A stretch of 64,000 nt of DNA, taken from the NCBI GenBank assembly GCA_012295275.1, contig CM022678.1, positions 3,082,281 to 3,146,280 on the forward strand, given 5' to 3'. Position numbers and translations under genes: made by a program. Below the pieces are notes generated by a model that worked only from the letters and a program-made list of their open reading frames with translations, was not told where the DNA came from and ran no database searches. This DNA comes from Chrysomallon squamiferum (Eukaryota > Mollusca > Gastropoda > Neomphalida > Peltospiridae). This document shows positions 34,017 through 45,765 of this stretch, piece after piece. How positions within the stretch are numbered: position 1 is the first letter of the stretch; every line of letters begins with the position of its first letter.

Positions 34017-35547
34017 TTGTTATATTTTATTTCGATTTGGATTTTTTCTCTTCTACAATAGTGCCATAGTCTGGTGCATGGAAATGATATTTTACAAAAA
34101 TAACAATACACATTTTTCTTTTTTCTTCATTATTTTTTTATTTTTTTAAATTTTTAATTATACTTTGAATATGCTGAAATTACATGGGTGATGGCTTAAG
34201 TGTATAATTTTAAAATCTGATACATCACATCAAAAATGTAGCACCTCCTTATTTCTCTAAGAATTCTTTTGATGATCATAATGACGTGATCTTATGAAAC
34301 TATATATTAATAGTGTTAAACAGTTGTTAATGTAAAATGGATAAAACATAATTAATCATATATTAACAAATACAGGTGTGATATTTTTGAAGTGATGAAT
34401 TTAAATATATATATCATAGTTAAAATTATTTTAAAGTTATATTGCAGATGTGTGAATTATTATCTTTTTAATGTTTTTAATACTTTGTGTGTATTTTTCA
34501 CGGACTTTTTGAGTCTCAAAATGTGTTTCAGTGATTTGCATAATTATATCCCATAACCACGTTTTCAATAATATTTTATTTATAAAATTACATTGTGTGT
34601 TTTCTTTTCACAATAATTGTTATAAGTTAGTTTAGATCTAAAAGATATAAAATTTTTCAGAAACTGTTTCTTTCCTTGATTCTTACAACAAAATAAAATT
34701 AAGGATTCACTTAGATTAATTTTTGTTACAATAAATTAGTCATAAATACCTCAGCAAACTGAGCAACAAAAAATAAGTAGTGCTAGTTTTTTTTTACTTT
34801 GGAACAACTTATACAAGTAAACTTCTGTATCGATCATCTAGTACTGGTATCTTACAACAAGTTAATGTGAAAATAAACTTTATTAATAAAATGTGTTATA
34901 GCCCGAAATAATCCTTCCATCAGTACGTATGTATTTTTATTTTTAATTCTCAGCATGATCACTTTTATTATTAACTAATTTTGAGATGTTATAATGATGA
35001 CAGTTCTGATACAAATGTGTTACTGCAGACTGGTACATAGCGAAAGGAGACAGAATTTAAGAGGGATACAGAACGAGAGAGTACGTACGATAGAGAAAGA
35101 GAAATAGCGGGTATGAATAAAAACAAAACAGCATACATTTATATTTAAAATACCATTTACTGTAAAAATGTACATACTGACGTCACAGAATGTAATATTC
35201 TCATACAACTTGGCTGTTTCAAAAAATGAGATTCAAATTGTCCGCCATATATGAATTAAATTGATTTGATAAATTAAAACTATAAATAAAAAAAAATAAT
35301 AATAATAATAAATAAATAAAAAAATTATAATAATAACTTAAAGAAAAAAAAAAAAAAAGAAATAAATAAAATAAAAACATAATAAATCATCCGTGAAATT
35401 TTACTATTTCAAAAGAGCCAATGAAAGATGATATATTATTATTTACGAGTTTAATATCCAATGACCAAACTCGTTATATTTCATTACGTCGTATTTCCGG
35501 TTTAATAAATACAATTTTCTTTTTTGGCATCTGCTATGAATAGTTAA

Positions 35548-35590
<43 letters not shown>

Positions 35591-35650
35591 TGAAATGAAA
35601 CAAAAATAACTGATAAAAACAAAATATATTTCAGATAGGAAATCATCGGA
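32931..35650. other. Intergenic AT-rich sequence after the giant gene
   Basis: It contains the probable 3' UTR, several AATAAA sites, (ATTT)n at about 33980-34020 and AAT arrays at about 35290-35340 and 35550-35590. No coding segment or RNA gene is recognisable. Confidence 0.7.
33099..33104 (+). promoter_or_regulatory. Candidate polyadenylation signal of the giant gene
   Basis: AATAAA lies about 170 bp after the stop. An earlier AATAAATAAA overlaps the stop codon at about 32926-32935, so the real cleavage site is uncertain. Confidence 0.4.
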
Positions 35651-35658
35651 ATAATAAT

Positions 35659-35664
35659 TTTATT
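35659..35664 (-). promoter_or_regulatory. Candidate polyadenylation signal of the FAM167 gene
   Basis: AATAAA on the minus strand, about 785 bp downstream of the stop codon. It was chosen for position only. Confidence 0.3.
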
Positions 35665-35951
35665 TACTTCATAGTTGTTGTATAACAAATCTTTACATGG
35701 AATGATTAGAATACATATAATAATAATGATAACTATAAAAGAGAAACAAAATTAATAAAATAAATAAAAAGTATGAAAATACAGACTTCGATCCCGCTTA
35801 AACTTTGTTACAGAAAAAAAGGTCCATCTTCCATGAAAAGAAAACAGCAAAACAAATTACATTCTGAACATTTTAAACGAAACGAATAGTTATATAAAAC
35901 AATGTTTAGGAATTCTACATATCTGGAGCAAACTAAAGTGTGTCATAGCAA

Positions 35952-36065
35952 GAAATCTAGGTCTTCGAATCTAGTGTGACCTCGCAATGAATCTAGGTCT
36001 AAAAATCTATGGTGTGACGTCACAATGAATCCAGGTCTACGAATCTACGGTGTGACGTCACAACA
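35952..36065. repeat. 38-bp minisatellite, three copies, with CRE palindromes
   Basis: Copies begin near 35952, 35989 and 36027. Copies 2 and 3 contain TGACGTCA (36015-36022 and 36053-36060), the cAMP response element palindrome; copy 1 has TGACCTCG. It lies in the presumed 3' UTR of the minus-strand gene. Confidence 0.85.
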
Positions 36066-36210
36066 GTTCTCGCTTAAAAAACAGATACTGCTGCACTATG
36101 TCTAGGGTACTCGAGGTGAATCAAGCAAGTGAATCCAAAGTTTCCTGAAAGTGGCTGGAGGGATGTGTATCTTTACTGTCATCAGCATAATTTGAAATAT
36201 CTTAATTTAA

Positions 36211-36263
36211 AAAAAAAATAATAATAATAATAAAAAGAAGAATGAAATGATAATAATAACAAC

Positions 36264-36353
<90 letters not shown>

Positions 36354-36366
36354 AATAAATAAATAA
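36211..36366. repeat. (AAT)n microsatellite
   Basis: AAT copies with AAC interruptions end in (AAAT)n, just downstream of the FAM167 stop codon. Confidence 0.95.
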
Positions 36367-36445
36367 AAATGAAGTAATAAAAATTAGGTTAACAGAAAGT
36401 AAGGTACTGAAACAAAACTCGCGCAACCCGACTAAATTCGTCCAT

Positions 36446-36700
36446 TCAGAATATTGAGAAGCGTCTCCTGGTAATGTTCATTCTGGTTATGCCGAGGTGT
36501 TTGAGGGGATTGTCATTGATGCAGATCGTGGGCAGGTCAAGCACGCCTGCCATGGACTCGAGATCTTCAATCTCTGAGTGAACGTCTTCGAGCATTTCCT
36601 TATGCGCTTCGCAGCTCTTAAGTAATTTCAGTTGTTGTATGTCGTTACGTATTATCAGAAACTGCCTCGCTAGCGCCTGATCCTGCATCTTCATTTCCTG
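36446..36700 (-). CDS. FAM167 family protein, exon 2 (C-terminal)
   Basis: The exon follows an ATTATTTCAG acceptor in phase 0 and gives 84 residues plus stop. It encodes MQDQALARQF, RNDIQQLK, SCEAHKEMLEDV and a terminal GITRMNITRRRFSIF. The last block is nearly the family's end motif (GVTKMNINSRRFSLC in vertebrates as I recall it). Joining to exon 1 gives WLRNEL-QEMKMQDQALARQ, as in vertebrate members, so the splice is secure. Confidence 0.92.
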   Translation of the reverse strand, partial: QEMKMQDQALARQFLIIRNDIQQLKLLKSCEAHKEMLEDVHSEIEDLESMAGVLDLPTICINDNPLKHLGITRMNITRRRFSIF

Positions 36701-36783
36701 CTGAAATAATTAGATAAATAATTAATAAATAAATCTGTATATGGTTTTATATCACTAACATGGTATTGTGCTTTTAAAGTACC

Positions 36784-36967
36784 GAACCCTCGACTTTACG
36801 GAAACTGCAAATGTCTGGGAAAGTCATGAAAACGGGGACTCAGAATAACTTAAGCGATAATTTATTTTGAAGTGGGAAATGGCGGTAAGAGTCAGTTTTA
36901 TGATATTTCAAGATATAGCCCGGCTAAGTCGAAATTCGGAAAACCGAGGTTCGTAAAATCGAGGTTC
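36784..36967. mobile_element. Possible fold-back element in FAM167 intron
   Basis: GAACCCTCGACTTTACG at 36784 is an inverted partner of CGTAAAATCGAGGTTC at 36952. The 184-bp span has no coding potential. A small MITE-like element is one explanation. Confidence 0.4.
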
Positions 36968-37063
36968 AATAGTAGTAATGTGAACATGGGTTTGAAATAC
37001 CAGGGTGATCGGTATACATTTGCGTTAGAAAATGTCTACATGATCGGAAAAACACAAAATATA

Positions 37064-37181
<118 letters not shown>

Positions 37182-37389
37182 AATAAATAGTAATAGGAGC
37201 AGTAGCAGTAGCAATAGTTGTAATATTAGTAGTAATACACTCAAACTCATAATATGCACACAAACACACTCACACACAGACACACACTCACACACACATA
37301 TACACATTCACACAGCCACACACACACACACACATACACACAGTCGGTTTCCTGTACACCTGACACAGTGACGACGTCAAACTGTTTAC

Positions 37390-37761
37390 CAGTTCATTTC
37401 TGAGCCAGTCAATGGCGTCGTCCATTCGTTTCATCCTCTCCGCGGTCAGTTTACCGCTTTTCCCGTTCCGCAACTGCTCGCTAGGTGGAAATTCGGGCTT
37501 TTCTAAGCACTGAGCCTGCCATGCCACGTAGCTCGCACGTCGTGTCTTCAGTTTCAGTCGCGCTGTCGTCTCCTTCAGCCTCGTCAACGCCGATTTCGTA
37601 TCACTGCTACCACGACGTCCACTGGTAAAAAATTCTCCTGGCACCGTGAGCGAATCTTTGTATACGATTTTGTCATCGTCGATGTCGTCCTCTTTGATCA
37701 CTGGCAGAGGACGGCGGTTTTCTTTAGGGGTGTGGCTTCCGTCATCTTTGTTCCCGCCCAT
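37390..37761 (-). CDS. FAM167 family protein, exon 1 (gene spans 36446-37761)
   Basis: The first coding exon gives 124 residues. The spliced product is 208 residues, close to vertebrate FAM167A (about 214). It has an acidic, charged N-terminus, then LKLKTRRASYVAWQAQ and DAIDWLRNEL, both hallmarks of the family. The exon ends at a GTAAAC donor in phase 0. Vertebrate FAM167A (DIORA-1) is an intracellular protein linked to non-canonical NF-kB signalling and autoimmune risk; that role is established only in vertebrates. The start is the first ATG after the in-frame stop-containing 5' UTR. The gene has the opposite strand to the giant gene and shares no obvious link with it. Confidence 0.9.
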
Positions 37762-37821
37762 TTTTAAGCAGATGACAGTTTATTGACACGGTTATACATG
37801 GTCATGTGAGGTTTACTTTAT
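37762..37821 (-). other. 5' UTR segment of FAM167 exon 1 with upstream ORF
   Basis: A good acceptor (GTTTTACTTGCAG) ends at 37822, so at least one further 5' exon is expected. The UTR contains a 14-codon upstream ORF (37764-37805) with two in-frame ATGs. Its TAA ends two bases before the main ATG. Confidence 0.65.
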
Positions 37822-38085
37822 CTGCAAGTAAAACAATTGTAAGTAAAAAGATGTGTTAAAAATGTTTAGGCAATATGTATAATATTATTATTATTATTAT
37901 TATTAGCACAAATATATATATATATATATGGTGCTTTTTTAAATAATAATAATAATAATATTTTATAAACGCACACACATACACACACACACAAATACAT
38001 ACATACAAACTCAGATAAATAATACATAGATAGAGAGATAGACAGATAGATAGATAGATAGATAGAGAGACAAATAGATAGATAG

Positions 38086-38133
<48 letters not shown>

Positions 38134-38269
38134 GGATGGATAGACAGTTAGATGGATTAAAAGGTTCGTAGCTAGACAGATTAATACGTACGAAATCGAC
38201 AACAGCAAAAACAACATAAAAACAAACAACAAGAAACCTGAACAAAATAAAAAGAAAATGGAATAAAAT

Positions 38270-38303
<34 letters not shown>

Positions 38304-38698
38304 AAAAAAAAAACGATTCCAAACTGCCCAACATAAACTCAAAAGGCCTCTCAAAAGAAAACAAACAACAACAACAAAAAAACACCTATAAAACAACAAC
38401 AATAACAAAAGAACAAGAAAAGAACAAATAAAACTACAAATACCTACAAAAAAAAAAAAAAAAAAAATTAAAAATCGAACAAAGAAAACAATAATCTGAA
38501 AACCAATAAATAAACAATAAAAACTAAACATTAGCCAACAATAAAACAGTTTTTCTCTTTCATTCATTTTATCCTGTCTGGCATTAACAACAAATAAAAA
38601 AAATATATATTAAAAAAAAATAAAAAATAAAAAAAATTCTAGAAATGATAAACTAATGAGTTAACACGATTGTTGTATCATATTTCGGTTGTGTTCTG

Positions 38699-38731
<33 letters not shown>

Positions 38732-39280
38732 TTGTAAGATTGTTTTAATGTTACGAAGAAAACCTTTTTAATTAGCGATTTTTTGTAAATTGTATTGTGA
38801 TACATTCACTAATAGCTTCGAATCGGGAAAGAGGATAAGAAAAAAAATAAAGAATGTATATATAAAATGGTAAACGAAAATAATGAAGTGAAAAAAAAAT
38901 AATAATAAAATAGAATTAAAAATTAAAATTTTAAATTTTAAAAAAAAAGAGAAAGAAAAGAAATAAAAATTTGATTTAAATTCCATCCTTAAATACCCCG
39001 AAAAACAAGCAAACAAAATAAAAGTAAGGGATTAAGTAACTAAATACCAAATAAACAGCAACAACAACAACAAAATATTAATAAAGAAATAAAGAAAGAA
39101 AGAAAGAAAATAATATTTTTTTTAAATTAAGCGCACGAAAGCGAAAACACACACAAAAAAATTATCATGATAATAGTAATAATACTAACAACAACAATAA
39201 TAAGAATAATGTTAATAATAATAATAATGTTAACAATAACAATAACAATAATAATAACAGAAATAATAATAATAATAATG

Positions 39281-39312
<32 letters not shown>

Positions 39313-40119
39313 AATAATTTAAAAAATTAAGCAGTCGAAAGCGAAAACAGAAAAAAAAATTATAACAGTAACAAAATAAAAACAAGAAAAAAAATTATGA
39401 TAATAATAATAATAATGTTAATAATAATAATAATGACTAGTAATAATAATAATAATAATAATGTTAATGATAATCATAATAATAATAATAAATAATAATA
39501 AATAATAATAAATAATAATAATAATAATAATAATAATACAAGGAAGAAGAAAAGGAAATAAAATATATTCGTAAAACCCCTCCAAAAAAAAAAAAAAAAA
39601 AAAAACAAAACAAAAGTATCTGGAAATGTATCTTTAAAAAAAAAAAAACCCACCTAAAAACGTTATCGACATGATCTTTTAAACTAACAACGTAAACAAT
39701 GGGAAGACACGTAACCCACCCTGACCCACCAGCTCGACGTGAACAAACATTTCTCTAATTATACAACGTTCATACACGCACGATTAGATAACAGTGTATC
39801 TTTTTACACAGGCTGAAATAAACACCTTGTCTGTTGTTTGTTTGTTAAATAATAATCAACTGACTCTTCGCCTCTTCTTTCGGGTATTTTTGTCGTAGTT
39901 TTTTAAAGACGATTTGCACTGAGTTTGTTCTCTCATTATTTCTGTCGCAGACGTAGGCATTATACAGATACTCAGATACACAAACAGATATAAAGACACA
40001 CGCACTGCTCTGTCTCTATCTGCCATTTTGTCGGTATCGGTCTAAATAAAAATCATACATGGCTGAGTATACAGATTTATACAGAAATATATATGAATTT
40101 ACATATGCATATATAAGAT

Positions 40120-40193
<74 letters not shown>

Positions 40194-40249
40194 CATCTCT
40201 TTCTCATACACACATTCATTTGTTTCCATATAAAAGCAAAGATAACAGT
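37822..40249. other. Non-coding AT-rich stretch
   Basis: It holds GATA/GACA copies at about 38030-38135, long A-runs (38275-38310, 38450, 38700) and AAT arrays at about 39150-39540. No coding segment is supported. It is probably intron or promoter of the minus-strand FAM167 gene. Confidence 0.6.
40123..40190. repeat. (CT)n microsatellite
   Basis: A pure CT array of about 68 bp upstream of the FAM167 gene. Confidence 0.96.
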
Positions 40250-40250
40250 T

Positions 40251-40285
40251 ACGTACTTACCTGTAAAAAAAATAATCTTTTCATT
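40251..40285 (-). promoter_or_regulatory. Candidate recursive splice site (zero-length exon)
   Basis: The minus strand reads TTTTTTTTACAG directly joined to GTAAGTACG, with the junction between 40261 and 40260. This is the ratchet-point consensus used to remove long introns in steps. It lies upstream of the spliced FAM167 5' UTR, where a long intron is expected. Confidence 0.5.
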
Positions 40286-40878
40286 TAAGCACACAAACTT
40301 CACTGTAGCTTATGCTTATATTTTTTTCAATTTTAATTCAAAGCAAATTTTCCAGTGATTTTCGTCACACAAGCACTAAGTTTCTTCCAACTGACTGTTT
40401 TATGGAGAAAACAAACAAAACACCACCACACACCACTGTACTTAAAAATATCCTCCTTGTAACAGTGTTTTTACTTCCTTTTTTTTTTAACAGTAATTTA
40501 GCTGATGTATTTACTACATACTCAAATGTACATATAACCGTTTCAAAATGTCGAATGCCAGTCATAGTTGTTTTTTTCTCGTCATTTTATGAAGGAGAAA
40601 AAAAAAAATATATAAAAAAAAAAAAAAAAAAAAATCTTGTGCTTTCTTATATTTCGGACCCTGACAGGGGAAGTCTATAATTAACACAGAAAACGTCTGC
40701 TCATCTTTGTTATGGAAAATCCTGTGCTTGTCAAAATGGCGGCAGTAGTGCGTGGTGAGATTATTTTTTCTGATACTCGAGTTTATGTTCAGGTGGCTGC
40801 TTCGCTAAGAAACATGTCAAAGTCTACAACGGTGTGCGACAGTCGGGTTTGTTACAAAGTCTCTTATCTCGCGCGCCG

Positions 40879-40919
<41 letters not shown>

Positions 40920-41114
40920 GAAAAGAAAATATGAAATACGTTTATGAGATTCAGATCTTGAGGGGTGGGTGGGGGGGGGGGTTCGAGGTATCGAGATTAC
41001 TTCTGTGTCCCGTGTTCGTACATGACAGTCACTGTTAGCTGTGTCACACCTGCAGAAACTGATTCAAAGAAGGGTGTCTAGGGTTTCGTAAAATTAACAA
41101 AAATTAAAATTAAA

Positions 41115-41147
<33 letters not shown>

Positions 41148-42729
41148 TGTAATCTTGTCAGTAAAGAATTCAGGGTGGGGATTTAGAAGTCTCCAGAGTC
41201 CCTCTGTGCCCAGAATTCATGCGTTTATTTACGACTACCGTGTTCTCCCGGTGGTGAATTACTGCAGTGATGTCACAGCAGTCATAATAAGCACGACTCT
41301 ACGTCAGTTTAGTGTTTATATCTTGCGTGTCATATCGGTGACGGATCTATGGAGAGGGTTTAAAGAGATTAAAAAAAACCCCTCTCCACTGTCCTGGGTT
41401 TCAAGCAAGCAGTTTATGACTGAAATACAACTGCGGGTAATGAATGATACGGGGATTTTACACAGATGAAAACACCTTCTAAAACGACGCTTTTAAGTAC
41501 GCCGTGCACATAGCAGACTTTAATTCAGTTAAGGATCTAGAAGGTTTAAAAATCCCTTTTAAAGGTATATAAACAAATCTGTCTTGCCATTTATCACTAA
41601 AATAGGATTCAGACACCGGTGTGAACATTTCAAAAAGAGACGAAGAACCGTTACAGGCGTTTAAGCATGTTCGTTATGTCCAGAGTGTAATTCAGATTTT
41701 AAGGTTTACGGAGAGATCTGCGTTTAAGCATGACGTTCTGACTGTGGAGTTCTTCAGTGGCGGGTCCAGGGCAGGTTCTTGAGAGGTCACAGGTCAACCA
41801 AACTCTTCTCGTCTGCGTTTAGCTTGCGTTCAGCGTGGTCGCTGAGTAGAAGATCGTTGTGGGGGTGGGGTGTCACTGCCTGTCTGAAGACCCTGCGCCC
41901 GAGGGTCAGGCCACTCAAGCGAGATGGTATCAAATTTCACAGTAATCTGTATTATAAGAAACCTGAGGCGTTTCCAAAAAAAAAAAAAAAAAAAAAAAAT
42001 TTAAAAAAAAAAAAAATAATAAAAAAACTTTGTGTATTGTAATATAACGTAATGTAATATTATAGCCTCGTTTTGACAAATCGGACGAACAAGACGCTTC
42101 GTCGCACAAAATTCATGCTTAGATTCGCAGCCCCCCGGGTTAATAAATTTGATATCACACCATTATAACTGTGATATATAAACTCGCTGTATTATGACAA
42201 ACTTGATTGCGGGCAGAACATTTTTTGAATGTTTCTTGGTGGCGATCGGGGATATCAAGTAATCTGTAATTGTTTTCGTGTAAACTTTCAAAACCTGGAC
42301 TTTAACGTGTGAACGAAGACATAGATAGTCAAATGTATTTTATACTGTCAGTTATATCTGGTATCGCAGTAGCTGGTACAAGTGTTTGTAAGGTTAAGGT
42401 AACTTTTAAGCCCAACATCGAGACTTCTGGACAAGTAAACAAAATTATATTTACGGTTTTATTATTTATTTGGAAATAAATACTGATAGATTTCATTTTT
42501 GAAATTGTGAAAATGTCGCGAATAATTCGCGAAACCATTGCTGTGTACAGTCATCTTGTTTTATAACTGTTCATTTTACACTGTAATTTATTTATTTATT
42601 TATGATAATTAAACATATTTTGTCATATAAATATATATGCGTTAACGCACACGTACAAATACGTACATAGACACACACAGACGCACATACATATATACAC
42701 ATATAGATACATACAAACAAACATACATA

Positions 42730-42780
<51 letters not shown>

Positions 42781-42829
42781 AATAAATATTACTGTTTGTA
42801 ACATATTTGTCTAACAACAAAAATATATC

Positions 42830-42864
<35 letters not shown>

Positions 42865-43646
42865 CTTTTTTATTTATATTTATTTACTGTTTTTTTTTTA
42901 CATACCTAATTTAGCTGAGTGACACTGGCATTCATACTATTGTTACGCTCCAAACAAAGGGGTATAAGTCTATCGCAAGCCAGGCATGCGTTCGAACCAG
43001 TCTACTTCACAATAAGGCATTGTGCATGCGCAGTTCGCGATTGTTACCCTGTGACAAAGTGAAATTTTTCTGTTTGACAGAAAGAAGATTTTTGTTTTTA
43101 ACAAAAAAAAAAAAAACATCCGTCGAAACGAAGCCAAAGTCCGTTAGCTACGCTTCACGTGTTCGGTTTTAAAGTCATAAATCCTCTTAATCGCTGTGTG
43201 GCTTGTCGAAAGTTTACGTCTGTCGTTTTCGACGTGAAGTCGAACTAAAAAACACAGCAGGCATCTTTGTCGTCTGCGGTTTAATAGAGTTGTAGGGCTG
43301 CAACCTCGCTTTTCATTGTCAATATCAGAAGAAGAAAAAAAAAAAAAAAAAAAAAAAAAGAAAAAGAAAAAAAAAAAGAAGAAGAAAAGTATCTTTAAGG
43401 TTCCCTGATTTTAATCTTCTGTGTTAATATTTTTTTTTTAGGACAATCAGTCCAATTTTTGTTATTTCTTTTATTCTGCAGATAATGAAACAATTTCCTC
43501 TACGTCTTGGAACGAAAGTCTTTGTGGTTGTGTGTAGCAGCGTGTTGAACTACTGTAACATCAGAAACTAACCGTAAAAGGTTGAGAAATGATAAGAAAT
43601 GAAAGAATGGGGAAAAATAATATACGGTGGGGAAAAAAAACCGCGG

Positions 43647-43691
<45 letters not shown>

Positions 43692-44690
43692 CCCAAAAAG
43701 AAAAGTAAGAAAAAATAAAAAAATAAACAAATAAATAAATAAATGAATGAATAAATAATTTTAAAAAAAGTAAATGATAATAATTATTATTATTATAAAA
43801 AAAATACATTTAAAAACAAAGTTTACCCTAGTTAAAGTTACATTGCTGATTTTGTAATTTAAAATAACCATTAATTTTTTCATAAATATTTTTTATTATT
43901 ATTATTTTAATTTTTTTTATTTTTATTTATATATATATATATATATTATATATATTATTTTTTGGGGGCGGGATTATGTCACTGAGTTTTCATTTCTTTG
44001 AAGTTATTCTTTATTAGCCTGGTCTAAATTATTCCAGAAAGTTGATAACAGGTGAAAATAATGCTCCGTTGACTTTTTTCTTCAATTTGTTTTTGTTTGT
44101 TTTTGTTTTGTTTTTGTTGGTGTAACTGTTTCAAAGAAGTTCGTTCATCAAAAGCATAAATTTTAATTTTATTTTTATTTTACATGAACTGGAATAAATA
44201 AACTGGTTTAACAGTAAATAGAGAAACATAAACTGTTTTTATGAAGCATAATAATAACTAGACTGATTCAAGAACAAACGAGTAAAGCTTGAACTGATTT
44301 TTGTGAAGCGTAATATTGCCCAGGTCATCAGTGTATATTAAATTATTAGCAGACGTATAAAACGTTTTTTGTAAAATTAATAAAATATTGTTTACAAATT
44401 TATATTAATTTTCTTCTTTTTTCTTTACGATTTTAATTCCTATTAACCTCAGATTCTTTAAAAAAAAAAAAAAAAAATAATAATAATAATAATAAATTCG
44501 GTGTTAAATGAGTAGAGATAATCCATAAACTGATGAATTATAATTTATTTATTTAATATTTACTATTTATTTATTTATTTGTTGTTTTTTTTTTTTTTTT
44601 TTTTTTTTTATTGTCATGGGTTAGATTTGGCAAATAACTGCAAGTTATGGTTTAAATTAATTTTTATCAGCACAGTGTAATACTGATAGT
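40286..44690. other. Non-coding stretch with possible regulatory sites
   Basis: It contains A-runs (40610-40635, 40880-40915, 41115-41145, 41980-42015), a CA tract (about 42747-42782) and AAT arrays (about 43651-43692). CAAAATGGCGGC at 40733-40744 resembles a YY1 site, and TGCATGCGCA near 43024-43033 resembles an NRF1 site. The GC content rises locally around 42940-43300. No gene is supported. Confidence 0.5.
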
Positions 44691-44697
44691 TATTACT

Positions 44698-44890
44698 CGT
44701 AGAGAGAGAGAGAGAGATAACAACTTATATACAAAGAGAGACAGAGAGAGAAAAGAAGGAAGGAATGAATGAGAGAGAGATAAGCAAAGGAGTGAATGAG
44801 AGAGAGAGACAGAATGAAATATATACAGACAAATGCTGAGAGAGAGAAGAAGAGGGACAGAGACAGAGACAAATAAGAAGTAAAGGAGTG

Positions 44891-44959
<69 letters not shown>

Positions 44960-45090
44960 AATAAGAAGTAAAGGAGTGAATGAAAGAGAGAGAAAATGAA
45001 AAATATAGAGACAAATGCAGAGAAAGAGAAGAAGAGAGACAGACACAGAGAGAAGAAGGAAAGGAGTGAATGAAAGAGAGAGACCGACAC
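44698..45090. repeat. (GA)n-rich compound repeat
   Basis: GA tracts are separated by repeated AAGAAGTAAAGGAGTGAATG-like spacers, so this is a higher-order repeat. The longest pure GA tract is about 44895-44953. Confidence 0.92.
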
Positions 45091-45579
45091 ACACACGATT
45101 ACTTACAGAGAAAATGAGAGATAAGCACATTACACTAAGATAAACCAATAAAATAAAATCTTGTTGTTCACAGAGAGTAACTCCGCTGTGGCGACTCATT
45201 GTGGGTCTGACTGTAATGGTGTTTACAAACCGTTGTTACAGATCGTATTTGGAAAACAAATTACACGCTTCGTAGAAAAGTTCTGGCGCTTTGCCTCGCA
45301 AAGAAAACACAGTTTGTATAAAAAATAATCTCGTAAATAAATTGCCCCATGTCCACTTGTATGTCCAGAGGGTTAATACAAAATTCTGCATGTTAAATCG
45401 AATGAGGAATTTAATTAAAATTATCATGCTTTCGTTTTTATTTAGAAATTTCCGAAATGAGGTGAATCGGAAGGTATATAAGTTGATATATAATTCCCAG
45501 TTTTGATATTTGAAAATTAATTTTTGGTTTACAGTCTAAACCGGAGTTTTATTAATTTATTAATTTATTATATGTATTT

Positions 45580-45765
45580 ATTTATGTATGTTTGTATATA
45601 TTTATGTATGTTTATATGTATGTTTATGTATGTATGTATGTATATGTATATGTATGTATATATGTGTGTGTGTATGTATGTATGTATGTACGTATATATG
45701 TATGTATGTATGTACGTTTATATGTATGTATATATGTGTGTGTGTGTGTACGTTTAAATGTTGTG
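45580..45765. repeat. (TATG)n microsatellite
   Basis: Imperfect TATG/TGTA copies over about 185 bp. Confidence 0.93.

Noticed and set aside
40712-41038. Open frame MENPVLVKMAAV with 108 codons
   Set aside because: The second half is poly-K from an A-run and the first half has no recognisable homology. It is kept only as a possible promoter region.
41351-41388. Short hairpin with GGAGAGGGTT and AACCCCTCTCC arms
   Set aside because: The stem is short and the loop A-rich; such pairs are expected by chance in 64 kb. No terminator role applies in this type of genome.
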